Source: Charina bottae
Lineage: Eukaryota; Chordata; Lepidosauria; Squamata; Charinaidae
NCBI GenBank assembly: GCA_023362775.1
Contig: JALMGJ010000006.1
Location: forward strand, 17,478,501-17,542,500
Direction of reading: 5' to 3'
Length of the DNA stretch: 64,000 nt
Shown: positions 1 through 11,087 of the stretch, in pieces
Layout of the letters: each line of letters begins with the position of its first letter
How positions within the stretch are numbered: the stretch's first letter is position 1
Position numbers and translations under genes: made by a program
The notes under the pieces: generated by a model
What the model saw: the letters and a program-made list of their open reading frames with translations, nothing else
What the model was told of the DNA's origin: nothing
Databases searched by the model: none

Positions 1-991
1 TTCCCCGCCGGCGCCCAAGCACAGACACCAGCCGGGACCCCGTGCGGAAGATGCCGCGCGCCGCCAGCGCCTGATGTCAAGGCGGCTGTGCTTCCGCGCC
101 TGGCGGGCGGGCGACGCAGGGAGAGAAGGGGAGACGGAGGGGCTCCCTCTCCGGCCTCTGCGCCCCTTCAGGCCCGTCTCTGCGAGGCCCGGCGCGGCAG
201 GGAGGCGCTGCTGGCCCGGGACGCGGCGCTGTCGGAGGCGGCGCAGGAGCGGCTGCAGGGGCTGCTGCGGCTGGAGATGGCGCTGCTCCGCGGCATCCAG
301 GTGCTGGGCGAGGGCGCGGGCCCGGGACGCGAGCGGCAGGGTGGCGCAGGGGGCCTGGCCGGGGCGGTGGCGGTGGCGGCGGGGGGACGGAGCCGGCAGA
401 GGTTTGCCGGGCGGCAGGACGGGGCGGGCGGCGCTGCTGGGGCTGCTGGCGGAGCTGGAGGGAGCGGAGGGACCAGGCGTTCCCGTGGGCGCAGCGCGCG
501 CTCTGCAACCCGCCTTGGAGAAGCAGCCGCAGGAGGCCCTCCGGGTGCACCCTCCCGCCCCATCAATCCCCCCACCCCGCCGTTTGGCGTCCTCTCCCCC
601 CGCTAACCCGAGCCCTGCAGCGGCCGGGGGAGCCGAGCCAGGCTCGGACCAGAGGCGGCCAAGGGGAGAGCAGGCGGCTCTTCGCCCTGCGCCGCCCTGC
701 CGCTCGCGTCCCGGGCCCGCACCCTCGCACCTGGATGCCGCGGAGCAGCGCCATCTCCAGCCGCAGCAGCCCCTGCAGCCGCTCCTGCGCCGCCTCCGAC
801 AGTGCCGCGTCCCGGGCCAGCAGCGCCTCCTTGCCGCGCCGGGCCTCGCTCAGTGCGAGAGCCAGGGGGCGGGGTTTGCGGGCAGGGGCCAATCGCGTGG
901 AAGGGGCGGGGGTGAGTTCAGCTGCGGAAGAGTCACACTCAAGCGGCCAAAGAGCCGCATCTGGCTCGCGAGCTGCCATTTCCGACCCTTG
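1..991. mobile_element. GC-rich, probably hAT-like non-autonomous element with two inverted copies of an exon-like segment
   Basis: Very GC-rich block whose right end (about 870-991) is shared with 10705-10826 and in part with the hAT element at 31190: a GC-box and CCAAT cassette, then AAAGAGCCGCAT-GGCTCGCGAG and the terminal CCGACCCTTG. Position 181-348 recurs inverted at 691-860 with only a few differences. In the + copy, 172-300 is a 129-bp, 43-codon open segment (ARLCEARRGREALLARDAAL, then a leucine-rich helix ending RGIQ) flanked by a CTTCAG acceptor-like and a CAG/GTG donor-like border. Both copies keep the frame. I do not recognise the source gene. Left end is cut by the window. Alternative: part of a real CpG-island exon; the sharing with 10.3 kb argues for a mobile unit. 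Confidence 0.6.
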
Positions 992-1575
992 GGCTATAAC
1001 AACAGAATCTTGCAAGTCTGCCAGTGTTGTACCTCCTCCTCCTTCTCCTCTTCCTCATACTCCAGTGAATCAGGGAGGTAATTGTCTGAGCCACTTCTGA
1101 ATGTTATCTGGATGTTCTGGACTTTAAAAATGCTTTAGCTCCTTTTGCCTGGGCAAAAGCTTCTTCTTATCTCGGTCAAGGTCATCTTCCTTACTGTGTA
1201 CAAAAAAGTTCCAGAGAGGTGGAAAGTAGACCATGCCCTAACTATGTAATTAGATAATTCCTGAAGAGTAGATGACTTGAAAGTAACTAGCTGTTGGGCA
1301 ACCAGTCTCTAGCTTCAGGATGATCGAAGCTGACTAATACAGGAAAACTGGCAAACAAGCAATGAAAGTTCAGATCAACATCTATCACCTTCAGGACACT
1401 GTAGTGAGAGGAAGTGAGGTGATGCATCTGGAACAGTGTCCACCCAGAATTCATTATAGCCCCTGCCCTGATGATGTTTAAAAAGTCTTTGAAAACCTGG
1501 ATGATTTCCCAGGCCTTGGGTAGGGGTGGGTGGTGCCCCCTTAGGAGATTTTATATGTTAGTTTGAATGTTTTCC
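992..1575. other. unique spacer, nothing recognised
   Basis: Moderate-GC sequence between the GC-rich block and the Bov-B element. I see no coding homology, RNA gene or clear repeat here. Confidence 0.5.
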
Positions 1576-1594
1576 CTTCTGGACATGTTGTTGT

Positions 1595-2863
1595 TTATTC
1601 GTTCAGTCGTTTCCGTCTCTTCGTGACTTCATGGACCAGTCCACGCCAGAGCTTTCTGTCGGCTGTCACCATCCCCAGCTCCCCAATGGTTGAGTCCGTC
1701 ACCTCCAGAATACCATCCATCCATCTTGCCCTTGGTCGGCCCCTCTTCCTTTTGCCTTCCACTTTTCCTAGCATCAGCTTCTTCTCCAGGGTATCCTGTC
1801 TTCTCATTATGTGGCCAAAGTACTTCAGTTTTGCCTTTAATATCATTCCCTCAAGTGAGCAGTCTGGCTTGATTTCCTGGAGTATGGACTGGTTTGATCT
1901 TCTTGCAGTCCAAGGCACTCTCAGAATTTTCCTCCAACACCACAGTTCAAAAGCATCTATCTTCCTTCGCTCAGCCTTCCTTATGGTCCAGCTCTCGCAG
2001 CCATAGGTTACTACAGGAAATACCATTGCTTTAACTATGCGGACCTTTGTTGTCAGTGTGATGTCTCTGCTCTTAACTATTTTATCAAGATTTGCCATTG
2101 CTCTCCTCCCAAGAAGTAGACGTCTTCTGATTTCCTGGCTGCAGTCAGCGTCTGCAGTAATCTTTGCGCCTAGAAATACAAAGTCTGTCACTGCCTCCAC
2201 TTTTTCTCCCTCTATTTGCCAGTCATCAATCAAGCTCGTTGCCATAATCTTGGTTTTTTTCAGGTTTAACTGCAACCCAGCTTTTGCACTTTCTTCTTTC
2301 ACCTTCGTCATAAGGCTCCTCAACTCCTCCTCGCTTTCAGCCATCAAAGTGGTATCATCTGCATATCTGAGATTGTTAATGTTTCTTCCAGCGATTTTAA
2401 CTCCAGCCTTGGATTCCTCAAGCCCAGCATGTCGCATGATGTGTTCTGCGTACAGGTTGAATAGGTAGGGTGAGAGTATACAACCCTGCCGTACTCCTTT
2501 CCCAATCTTAAACCAGTCCGTTGTTCCGTGCTCTGTTCTTACCGTTGCTACTTGGTCGTTATACAGATTCCTCAGGAGGAAGACAAGATGACTTGGTATC
2601 CCCATACCACCAAGAACTTGCCACAATTTGTTATGATCCACACAGTCAAAGGCTTTAGAATAGTCAATAAAACAGAAATAGATGTTTTTCTGAAATTCCC
2701 TGGCTTTCTCCATTATCCAGCGGATATTGGCAATTTGGTCTCTAGTTCCTCTGCCTTTTCTAAACCCAGCTTGTACATCTGGCAATTCTCGCTCCATGAA
2801 TTGCTGGAGTCTACCTTGCAAGATCTTGAGCATTACCTTACTGGCATGTGAAATAAGTGCCAC
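1595..2863 (-). pseudogene. Bov-B ORF2, C-terminal part: reverse transcriptase and C-terminal domain
   Basis: 422 codons in the same frame as the upstream half. It holds the finger/palm motifs QAGFRKGRGTRDQ, FIDYSKAFDCVDH, GVRQGCILSP and YADD, then the conserved C-terminal tail with ELWCWRKILRVPWTARRSNQ and FGHIMRR. It ends 8 bp before the element's 3' end, as in other Bov-B copies. Confidence 0.92.
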
Positions 2864-2866
2864 TGT

Positions 2867-4627
2867 TCAATAGTTTGAACATTCTTTAGTGCTTCCCTTT
2901 TTTGGTATGGGGATATAAGTTGATTTTTTCCAATCTGATGGCCATTCTTGTGTTTTCCAAATTTGCTGGCATATGGCATGCATCACCTTGACAGCATCAT
3001 CTTGCAAGATTTTAAACAGTTCAGCTGGGATACCGTCATCTCCTGCTGCCTTGTTATTAGCAATGCTTCTTAAGGCCCATTCAACCTCACTCTTCAGGAT
3101 GTCTGGCTCTAACTCACTGACCACACCGTCAAAGCTATCTCCAATATTATTATCCTTCCTATACAGATCTTCCGTATATTCTTGCCACCTTTTCTTGATC
3201 TCTTCTGCTTCTGTTAGGTCCTTACCATCTTTGTCTTTGATCATACCCATTTTTGCCTGGAATTTACCTCCGATGTTTCTAATTTTCTGGAAGAGGTCTC
3301 TTGTCCTTCCTATTCTATTGTCTTCTTCCACTTCCGCACATTGCTTGTTTAAAAATAATTCCTTATCTCTTCTGGCTAACCTCTGGAATTTTGCATTTAA
3401 TTGGGCATATCTCCCCCTATCACTGTTGCCTTTTGCTTTCCTTCTTTCTTGGGCTACTTCCAGTGTTTCAGCAGACAGCCATCTTGCCTTCTTGGTTTTC
3501 TTTTTCTTTGGGACGTTTTTTGTTGCCGCCTCCTGAACAATGTTGCGAACTTCTGTCCATAGTTCTTCTGGGACCCTATCTACTAAATCTAGTCCCTTAA
3601 ATCTATTCTTCACCTCCACTGCATATTCCTTAGGAATATTAGTGAGCTCATATCTAACTGATCTGTGGGTCTTCCCTATTCTCTTTAGTCTGATTCTAAA
3701 TTTTGCAATAAGAAGTTCGTGATCTGAACTACAGTCAGCTCCAGGTCTTGTTTTTACCGACTGTATAGATGTCCGCCACCTTTGGCTGCAAAGGATGTAG
3801 TCAATCTGATTTCGGTGTCGACCATCTGGTGAAGTCCATGTATAAAGTCGTCTTTTAGGTTGTTGGAAGAGAGTGTTTGTTATGCACAGTGAGTTGTCTT
3901 GGCAAAATTCTATCAGCCTATGTCCTGCTTCATTTTGTTCTCCCAGACCATGCTTGCCTGTAATTCCAGGTGTCGTCTGACTACCCACCTTAGCATTCCA
4001 GTCTCCTGTAATGAAAATAACATCACTTTTTGGTGTATTATCTAGTAGGTGCTGCAGATCCTCATAGAACTGATCTACTTCTGCTTCTTCAGCATCTGTG
4101 GTTGGGGCGTATATTTGGATCACTGTGATGTTAAATGGCTTACCCTGAATTCGAATTGAGATCATTCTATCGTTTTTTGGATTGTATCCAAGCACTGCTT
4201 TAGCCACTTTATTATTAATTATGAAGGCTACTCCATTTCTTCTGTGGTCCTCTTGTCCACAGTAGTAGATCTGGTGGTCATCTGATGTGAAGTGGCCCAT
4301 CCCAGTCCATTTCAGTTCACTGACACCTAAAATGTCTATATTTAATCTTGACATCTCACCAATAACCACATCCAATTTGCCCTGGCTCATAGATCTTACA
4401 TTCCAGGTTCCTATGGTGTGTTGATCTTTAGAACATCGGATTCGTCGTTCACCACCAGCACCGTCGGCCGCTAGCCGTCCTTTCGGCTTTGAGCTAGCTG
4501 CGTCATCACATCTGGGGCTAGTTGAACGTATCCTCTGTTCCTCCCCAGTAGCATTTTGACCATCTTCCGACCTGGGAGTCCCATCTTCCGATGGTATACC
4601 GACATATCTTTGGTTGTACTGATCCAT
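2867..4627 (-). pseudogene. Bov-B ORF2, N-terminal part: endonuclease and start of reverse transcriptase
   Basis: 586 codons ending in TGA. It carries the complete APE-like endonuclease (about residues 60-310 with GTWNVRSM, SELKW, GDWNAKVG, SDHELL) and the connector up to the start of the reverse transcriptase (AAGDDGIPAEL, IPIPKKG). The stop lies in frame with the downstream ORF, so one nonsense codon, not a frameshift, separates the two halves. Confidence 0.92.
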
Positions 4628-4833
4628 TTAGTTTTCATGGCAAGAATACTGGGGTGGGTTGCCATTACCTTCCCCAGGGATCGTATTTAGTCTGACCTCT
4701 CTGCCACGACCTTCCCATCTTGGGTGTCCCTTCACGGTTTAGCTCATGGTTTCATTGAGGTGCTCAAGCTCCAGCACCACGACAAGGTAACAATCTCCTT
4801 TGCTGGGGTAAAGCTTTGCTGGCTTCTGGACAT

Positions 4834-5516
4834 ACATTGTTCTTTTCTTGTTTGATTGATCTTACTGTTTTTAATGTTGCACACTGCCCATAGTCTTTAT
4901 GGAGCTGAGTGGCCTTCCACAAAAAAGGTAAAGACACACACTGATGCCATTTTAGATCACTGTACTTTTAAAGCAGAAGAGTGCTAAATTGCCCTTTCTT
5001 TCTTCCCAAATAAAATAGTGGAGGGGTGGTCATTTTTGGACACGGTTAAGGAGGAATTGTGCATGCATGGCCCTCTTCTTCCTCAAATAAAATAAAGGCT
5101 TGTTTTCCTTTCCTCTGTGTTATTGTCAGCCTGAAGAGGAGTTGCTTTCAAAAATAGGAGTGGGGGAATGTGATAGGTATGAATGAACAAATAATGGTGA
5201 GGAAAACACGGGGAGAAATGGCTTCCATGGAGGCTGACTACAGACCACAGGGAGCCGGGCATGCCCGCATCACTTGACACTCTTAAAAATCACACCCATA
5301 GCAGCTGACTTTGCCTCCAAGATAAAGGGTGCAAACTGTTACAGATTATGCATATCTTGGATATAGTCATCTTAAGTGGAGAAATACTATTTTTATACTG
5401 GTATGCTTGGTGACAACATAATATTGTTTCATTCATAAGCTGGGGATGAGAGGATGTGTGTGAACCAGGAGTATTATCTATATTAGTCCACAACTGGTTC
5501 TGACAGTAATTTGTCA
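4834..5516. other. unique spacer, nothing recognised
   Basis: No exon, repeat or RNA gene that I can support. ORFs here are short and lack homology that I recognise. Confidence 0.4.
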
Positions 5517-5524
5517 CATTAGCT

Positions 5525-5646
5525 CAGTGTTTCTCAACCTTGGCAAGTTTAAGATGCATGGACTTCAATTCCCAGGATTGGCTGGCTGGGGAATTCTGGG
5601 AGTTGAAGTCCACACATCTTAAACTTGCCAAGGTTGAGAAACGCTG
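5525..5646. mobile_element. palindromic hAT-type MITE with exact 8-bp duplication
   Basis: 122-bp near-perfect palindrome. Ends CAGTGTTTCTCAACC / GGTTGAGAAACGCTG, flanked by CATTAGCT on both sides (5517-5524 and 5647-5654). The CAG...CTG ends and 8-bp duplication identify hAT; the duplication fits nnnTAnnn. Same family at 15288, 15950, 21863, 30267 and 50838. Confidence 0.9.
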
Positions 5647-5654
5647 CATTAGCT

Positions 5655-6776
5655 CTTCAAAATGCAAAATACTGAAGTAGTTAATAATCAGTATGGACCA
5701 ACATGTCTTTTAAAAAGAGTTATTATTTTTCACAAAGATTAGTAAAAATACAGTGAATCCCAACAAAACCAATAAGATGGGGATTATGAACTACTTAACC
5801 ACTAAGATCAGTTAGGATTGATTTTTCTCATCTGCTTGATATCACAAATGCAGGAACATGCTCTAAATAATGTAATTTAACTAAAACTAGATTGAAACCC
5901 TTGAGGAATTCAGTGGTTTTTGGTTGCAAGACTGACAGAAAATATTTTTTCATATAAAGAATTCTCTTTGAGCTGGATGACGTTTCTTAATTTAAAAAAA
6001 ATGTTAGAAAATTTGTCACCAGAGAGAACTGAAGAAATAAGGAAAATCTAGCTTGATGTTCATCTTAAGTGTAGATGGTGAAAACATGAATGGTTAGAGA
6101 GAATGTTTGTCCTTATATTGCTAATCTGGTACACAGTTAGATAATTAAAACCGTGTTAAAGGCTTTACTATTTATGAGGCATCAGCTGCAGTTCTAAATT
6201 CACTGCATACACCCTTGCCTAGAGCTGAGTTGAGGTAATACAATTTTCTGTCCAGACTCCTATTGAACTAAATAGGCACATGTACATATAAAATGTAGAA
6301 GAAATCTTCCCTCTACAAAACCACAATTAGGCACACCAAGTTCTATTAAGATGGATCAATAGTAGATACATTCTTCATTAGGTGCTTGAGTCTCAGGATA
6401 CCAATACAATTAGAGCTAAGATATTAATTCTGATCCCCATCCCCCACCCCATGGAAAACCTGGCTGTTCAGAAAACCCTGTGCACACCAAGTTTAATTTG
6501 GACTTTCATTTCTGCTCTGCCTGGAGAAGCTAAAGCATGTGCAACAGTTTAGTTGAAATGTGTACAACAACTTTACTCAGTTCTCACAAACCAGATTGAA
6601 CCGGCTAGCTATAACCCTTGGTGTGAAGAACACATACTGATGGAAACAGGAGTAAGGCTAGCAATGTGTATTCAGATAAAGATTTGAACAGAGCAAACTG
6701 AAGTAACCTTTAATATTATGGGATGTTGTATGCAACACTTTCTGCTCAGAGGCTAAAAGAGTAACCAATTAGAAGC
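5655..6776. other. A/T-rich spacer, nothing recognised
   Basis: 1.1 kb with no exon or repeat that I can name. Several short direct runs of A and T only. Confidence 0.4.
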
Positions 6777-6895
6777 ATTTATTTATTTATTTATTTGTTT
6801 GTTTGTTTGTTTGTTCAACTTATATCACCGCTCACCTCCCCCCACAAGGGGACTCTGGGCGGTTTACAACAAAGTTAATTATTAAAAATAACAGC
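6777..6895 (-). mobile_element. L2/CR1-like LINE 3' tail
   Basis: Starts with (TTTA)n(TTTG)n, then the recurring tail with CACCGCTCACCTCCCCCCAC and GACTCTGGGCGGTTTACAAC. The same tail recurs at 19239, 19964, 23772, 28021 and 48462 (minus) and 47860 and 51262 (plus); longer copies encode an L2-like C terminus. Confidence 0.75.
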
Positions 6896-7594
6896 TTTAG
6901 AGGGGTATGAAAGTTCATTGCAGGGGGTGCTCAAGGTTCCCTCCCTGCTTTTGTAGTGCTTAAGAGGAGGGGCCGTCCTTTGCTCTGTAGATCTACAAAT
7001 TAAACGACATTTAAGTTGATTAATTGGACCAAATCGCACCAGATCAAACGAATCCTCCTTTTTAAGGACTTCAATACATAACAGCAACCATGCTAAATTA
7101 ATTAGATGGACCATTTTAGGCCTCTATATAAATGTTTGCAACTATACTGTAGCAAGGCTTAGTTGATGGATGGTGACTGATGTACTCAAACACCTTCTTG
7201 TCCTCCTCGGTCGCTATCTTGCAGAGATTAAGTGCAATGCAATGTGGTTCAGCCCTACCAAGGCCTACCCCTGCCCTGCTGTGGAACAGCAGAACACCTG
7301 GTGGTCCTACTTCTCTCCCTCTTATCATATGTCCCTTCTCAATAAGGAGAAGAGAGAAGAGAAGGAACAGCAGGCTTCATTTGGCTTCTCTTTTCCTCAT
7401 GTCCAATGCCACAGTCTGCAGATTGGGTTCAGAGGCAAGCAACTAGACAGGAGAGACAATGAGACAAGATCCAATCAGGAAGCTTTCCCAAATTGCACAT
7501 CTTGCTAGAGTGATTTCCCAACATCTGGAGCTAACAAGTTGCAACATTGGAATGGCCAGATGGGTCATTCCTACTTAATTGGCTAAGAGACATG

Positions 7595-7798
7595 CAGGGG
7601 TATCTGCAGGGGAATCAAAAAAAAGTCAAGGTGGCGGCTGCAGCCATGCAATAGAAGCCCCACCCCCTTTTATATGTGGGCGGGGCTTTGATCGCATGGT
7701 TGTAGCCACCTTCTTAACTTTTTTAATGCATGTAAAAAAGGGTGGGGCTTTGATCGCAAGGTTGTGGCTGCCATCTTGACCCCATGAACACTCCTATG
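7595..7798. mobile_element. MITE-like repeat with AAAAAGTCAAGATGG inner ends
   Basis: Left part CAGGGGTATCTGCAGGGG-AATC-AAAAAAAAGTCAAGGTGGC and right part GCCATCTTGACCCCATGAAC form a degraded inverted pair. A GGGGCTTTGATCGCA unit occurs twice inside. Related copies at 14279, 25170, 42342, 50450 and 52370. No clear target duplication here. Confidence 0.6.
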
Positions 7799-7838
7799 TT
7801 CATGTTTGACTATGTTCTGTTTCTTCCCCTTTGCATAG

Positions 7839-7920
7839 AGTGAAGTCCTGGGCTGATGCCTTTGGTGAGGACATATATTATATTGTCACAAAATATTCTG
7901 GCTCTCTCTTATTACAGAAG
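7839..7920 (+). CDS. CACNA2D4: CACNA2D4 exon E2 (N-terminal region)
   Basis: Encodes [20 protein letters not shown] and seven further residues ending LLLQK, the conserved stretch right after the cleaved signal peptide in alpha2delta-3/-4. The acceptor is the TAG at 7836-7838 (an alternative AG ends at 7840); the donor GTAAGT follows 7920. The exon ends in phase 0. This is the first exon I can recognise, and the preceding exon must supply the end of the signal peptide. Confidence 0.93.
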
Positions 7921-10900
7921 GTAAGTAACATAGGCTGCATATTTTTGTAAATACTCCCAACAAATCATAGAATATAATCTAAATATTTTCTTTCTCCCTT
8001 AAGAAAACCCATTATAGAAAGATCAGGATGCTTATCCATTGTTCAGAATCCTTTGGGTTCTTTCTGAAATTCATATTCATCAACAGACTCTGAATATTGG
8101 CATTACCAGCAGAGCATCTGATGTGGAAGGTGTTTATTATTTCTGTACTTCCAGTAAATACTTCTTGTCCTTTGCATGGGAAAGAGTGGACAGTTCAAAA
8201 AAATTATTTGTTTAGCAAAGGAATTTCTTTTAAGATTAAAACCAAAGGTATGAAATACGCTGGTTGTGGTTGAATATATAAAAGATTAATTTTAGCAGGC
8301 AATGTAGAGGTGCTCTGTTGGTTTTTATAACCTGCTAAGGCATAGCTTTCCAAACTCTGTGTCACGACACTTCAGTGTGTTGCAACACACAGTTTAGTGT
8401 GTCACGAAGCAGCAGCGGGGGCGTGCCCAGCGGCAGCACGGCGGCACACGCAGCAGTGTGCACAGCAGCGGTGGTAGTGACGATGGCGGTGGCAGCGACG
8501 ACGGCAGTGGCGCGCCATCAGCGCTTCCGCGTTTTAGCGAGGCCGCCGCCACCATGCACACCCCCGCCGCGCACACCCCCCGTGCCGCCGCCGTGCACGC
8601 CTCCGCCACCACGCGCGCCCACGCACCACCGCTGCCGTTTGTGTGTCAATAACGGCGGCAGTTTGGAAAGCACTGTGCTAAGGTATATAAAAATGGATAG
8701 AATAAGAAAATTATGATCCACAACATTTAGTTGAATTAATAAAATACGGCCAATTAACTGCCTATATAAATTAATATGTAATATAAATTTAATAAATAAA
8801 TAAATAAATAAAAATAAATAAAATCTGTTAAAAAGTACATTTTGTTTACCAACTATTGGGATAATAATGATTGGTATAATATAAGATTTTCTCTGCTTTC
8901 ACTTCAATGTTTTTGCATGAGATATTTTCTCCTCCTTGCTATTTCACATTGTTGTTATGAAAATCTTAGTTTAAGTTTGTAAATATTATTGGAAGGAATT
9001 ATGCCTTGGGTGTTATACTGTATACTGTATATAGTATATGTTTTTGCATAAATAATCTATATTTCAAATGCTGTCAAAACAGTTATGGAAAGATTCGTAT
9101 TTCATCTAGTCTTAGAGGCTTTCGGAGCTCAGTATTTTATAAATTAAACTGAAATTAAGATTCCTAAATTCTGAAACAAGTTTCACCTGAGTCTTCTTGG
9201 CTCCCAGACCAACACAAGCAAGCAAAACAAGTGGTTATCAGCTTTTGCTGCCCTTTCATCTCAGGAATTCAAGAAAGATCAGGGGTCATTGGCCTGAATT
9301 GTAGTCCATGGATGACCCAGGCAACTCAGAGTACATGAAATTAATTTGAAAAAGAATCTTCCATCAAGTATAGACAACATCTCTTGACCTGAGGGCTGTA
9401 TAGACTTAGCATAGCATGGCAAAAGTCACACTCCAAAATTTAACAGGGCAGAAAATGCAGGAAATGTTAAAAAGGTCCTGGTGGGTCTTTTATACCTGTG
9501 TTGCATGTAGGGCCAACCCAACCCTAATCAGTTTGCATGGCAACTGATTAGACCAGTGTTAATGTGCTTTGAGGGACTTCAGTACTTATTAAAAAGTTTA
9601 AATGGGATGTTTTTAGGATGCTATGGACAAAAGTAGCAAGAATCAAAGATCATGCATCTATAACCCAGCAGCAGCAGCAGCAGCAAGAACAACATCATAA
9701 AGGACAGCCTGCTTCTTTCATTGTGCCAGAATTCATTGGGTAAGGCAGGGACTGCATAAATATTACAGCATGTCCACCCACATTACAATAGGTATGGAAA
9801 GGGCTAATGATTTGTATTAATAATGAAGTGCCAAGGGCCACTTGTCAAATTCCGTTGTCTGAAACCCTTTCCTTGTCAAGAAAACCCAAAGAAAATGCAT
9901 GTTTTTATTTTGCTTTTATTGTATTTTAATCTGTAGTTATTTTAATTTTATTGTAAACCACCCAGAGCTGCTGCTGCTGGGTTATAGATGCATGATCTTT
10001 GATTCTTGCTACTTTTGTCCACAGCATCCTAAAAACATCCCATTTAAACTTTTTAATAAGTACTGAAGTCCCTCAAAGCACATTAACCTTGTGACACAAT
10101 CTATTCAAGAGACAAAAGTAGAAAACTTTCTTGAATTTGATAGTCTATCTGTATAGGAATTTGCTGCAGTACCAGCATATATGTTTTCTCAGAGAGCCCA
10201 GCATATTTTTTTTCCATTTCGAAGCAATTGACTTTTACCCATTTCTTGTATCAAACTCGATGGTTATTAAACCGCTTTCGAGCCGCCTCTCCGGAGGGTC
10301 CCTGCGGTCCCGCCGGGTGCACCCCCCCACCCCGCCGTTCGGCGTCCTCTCCCCCCGCTAACCCGAGCCCTGCGGCGGCCGGGGGAAGCCGAGCCAGGCG
10401 GGGGTGCAGCGGGCCCAGCGGCGCGCTGAGGGCGAAGAGCCGCCTGCTCTCCCCTTGGCCGCCTCCGGTCGCTACAGTCGCCCCGCCGGAACGGAGCCTG
10501 GCTTGGCTCCCCCGGCTAAGTGCCAGACGGGCAGCTCCGCCCGCGCGCCTCGCCCAGACATGCCGCCAGCAGCAGCTCCCAAGGCACGCCGGTCCCTCCT
10601 CCGTCGAAGGGAGCGGCAGAGAGCCCCGCGGGCTGTGCGCGAGGTGTGGGCGGCTGCGGGTGGCCCCGGCCTTGGAGAGCGAGAGCGAGAGCGCGTAAGA
10701 GCGTAAGAGTTTGGGGGCGGGATCCAATCACGTGGAAGGGGCGGGGGTGAGTTCAGCTGCGGAAGAGCCACACTCAAGGGGCCAAAGAGCCGCATGTGGC
10801 TCGCGAGCCGCCATTTCCGACCCTTGGTCTAGTGGTTAAGGTGCTGGGCTAGAAACCAGAAGACTATGAGTTCTAGTCCCGCCTTAGGCATGAAAGCTGG

Positions 10901-11038
10901 CTGGGTGACCTTGGGCCAGTCCCCCTCTCTCAGCCCAACTCACCTCACAGGGTTGTTGTTGTGGGGAAAAGAGGAGGAGGAAGGAGTATTAGGTATGTCC
11001 CCCGCCTTGAGTTATTTATAAAAATAATAAAGGCGGGA

Positions 11039-11087
<49 letters not shown>

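Larger units (their letters stand above)
1587..4822 (-). mobile_element. full-length Bov-B (RTE clade) LINE, one in-frame stop
   Basis: 3,236 bp bounded by an identical 11-bp target duplication CTTCTGGACAT (1576-1586 and 4823-4833). The minus-strand reading frame starts at 4627 (MDQYNQRYVG) and runs to 1595, broken only by one TGA at 2867-2869. N-terminal APE-type endonuclease: GTWNVRSM, SELKW, GDWNAKVG and SDHELL. Reverse transcriptase: QAGFRKGRGTRDQ, FIDYSKAFDCVDH, GVRQGCILSP and NNLRYADDT (catalytic YADD). The sequence before 4627 resembles the Bov-B 5' region (ACTGGGGTGGGTTGCCAT). Bov-B is known for horizontal spread between squamates and ruminants. Intact length and exact duplication imply a young copy; the stop fits a CpG-to-TpG change of a CGA codon. 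Confidence 0.95.

Noticed and set aside
74..1081. 335-codon ORF and overlapping ORFs on both strands in the GC-rich first kilobase
   Set aside because: Stop codons are rare in such GC-rich DNA; the frame crosses the inverted repeat, has low-complexity composition and no recognised domain.
1563..3722. Plus-strand ORFs over the Bov-B element
   Set aside because: They are antisense shadows of the endonuclease and reverse transcriptase frame.
1..7838. Signal-peptide exon of CACNA2D4
   Set aside because: No ORF with a start codon, hydrophobic signal and a donor compatible with E2 could be supported.
8375..8721. Overlapping ORFs on both strands in a CCG/CAC-rich block
   Set aside because: They lie within a hAT element with exact target duplications and are products of its GC-rich interior.
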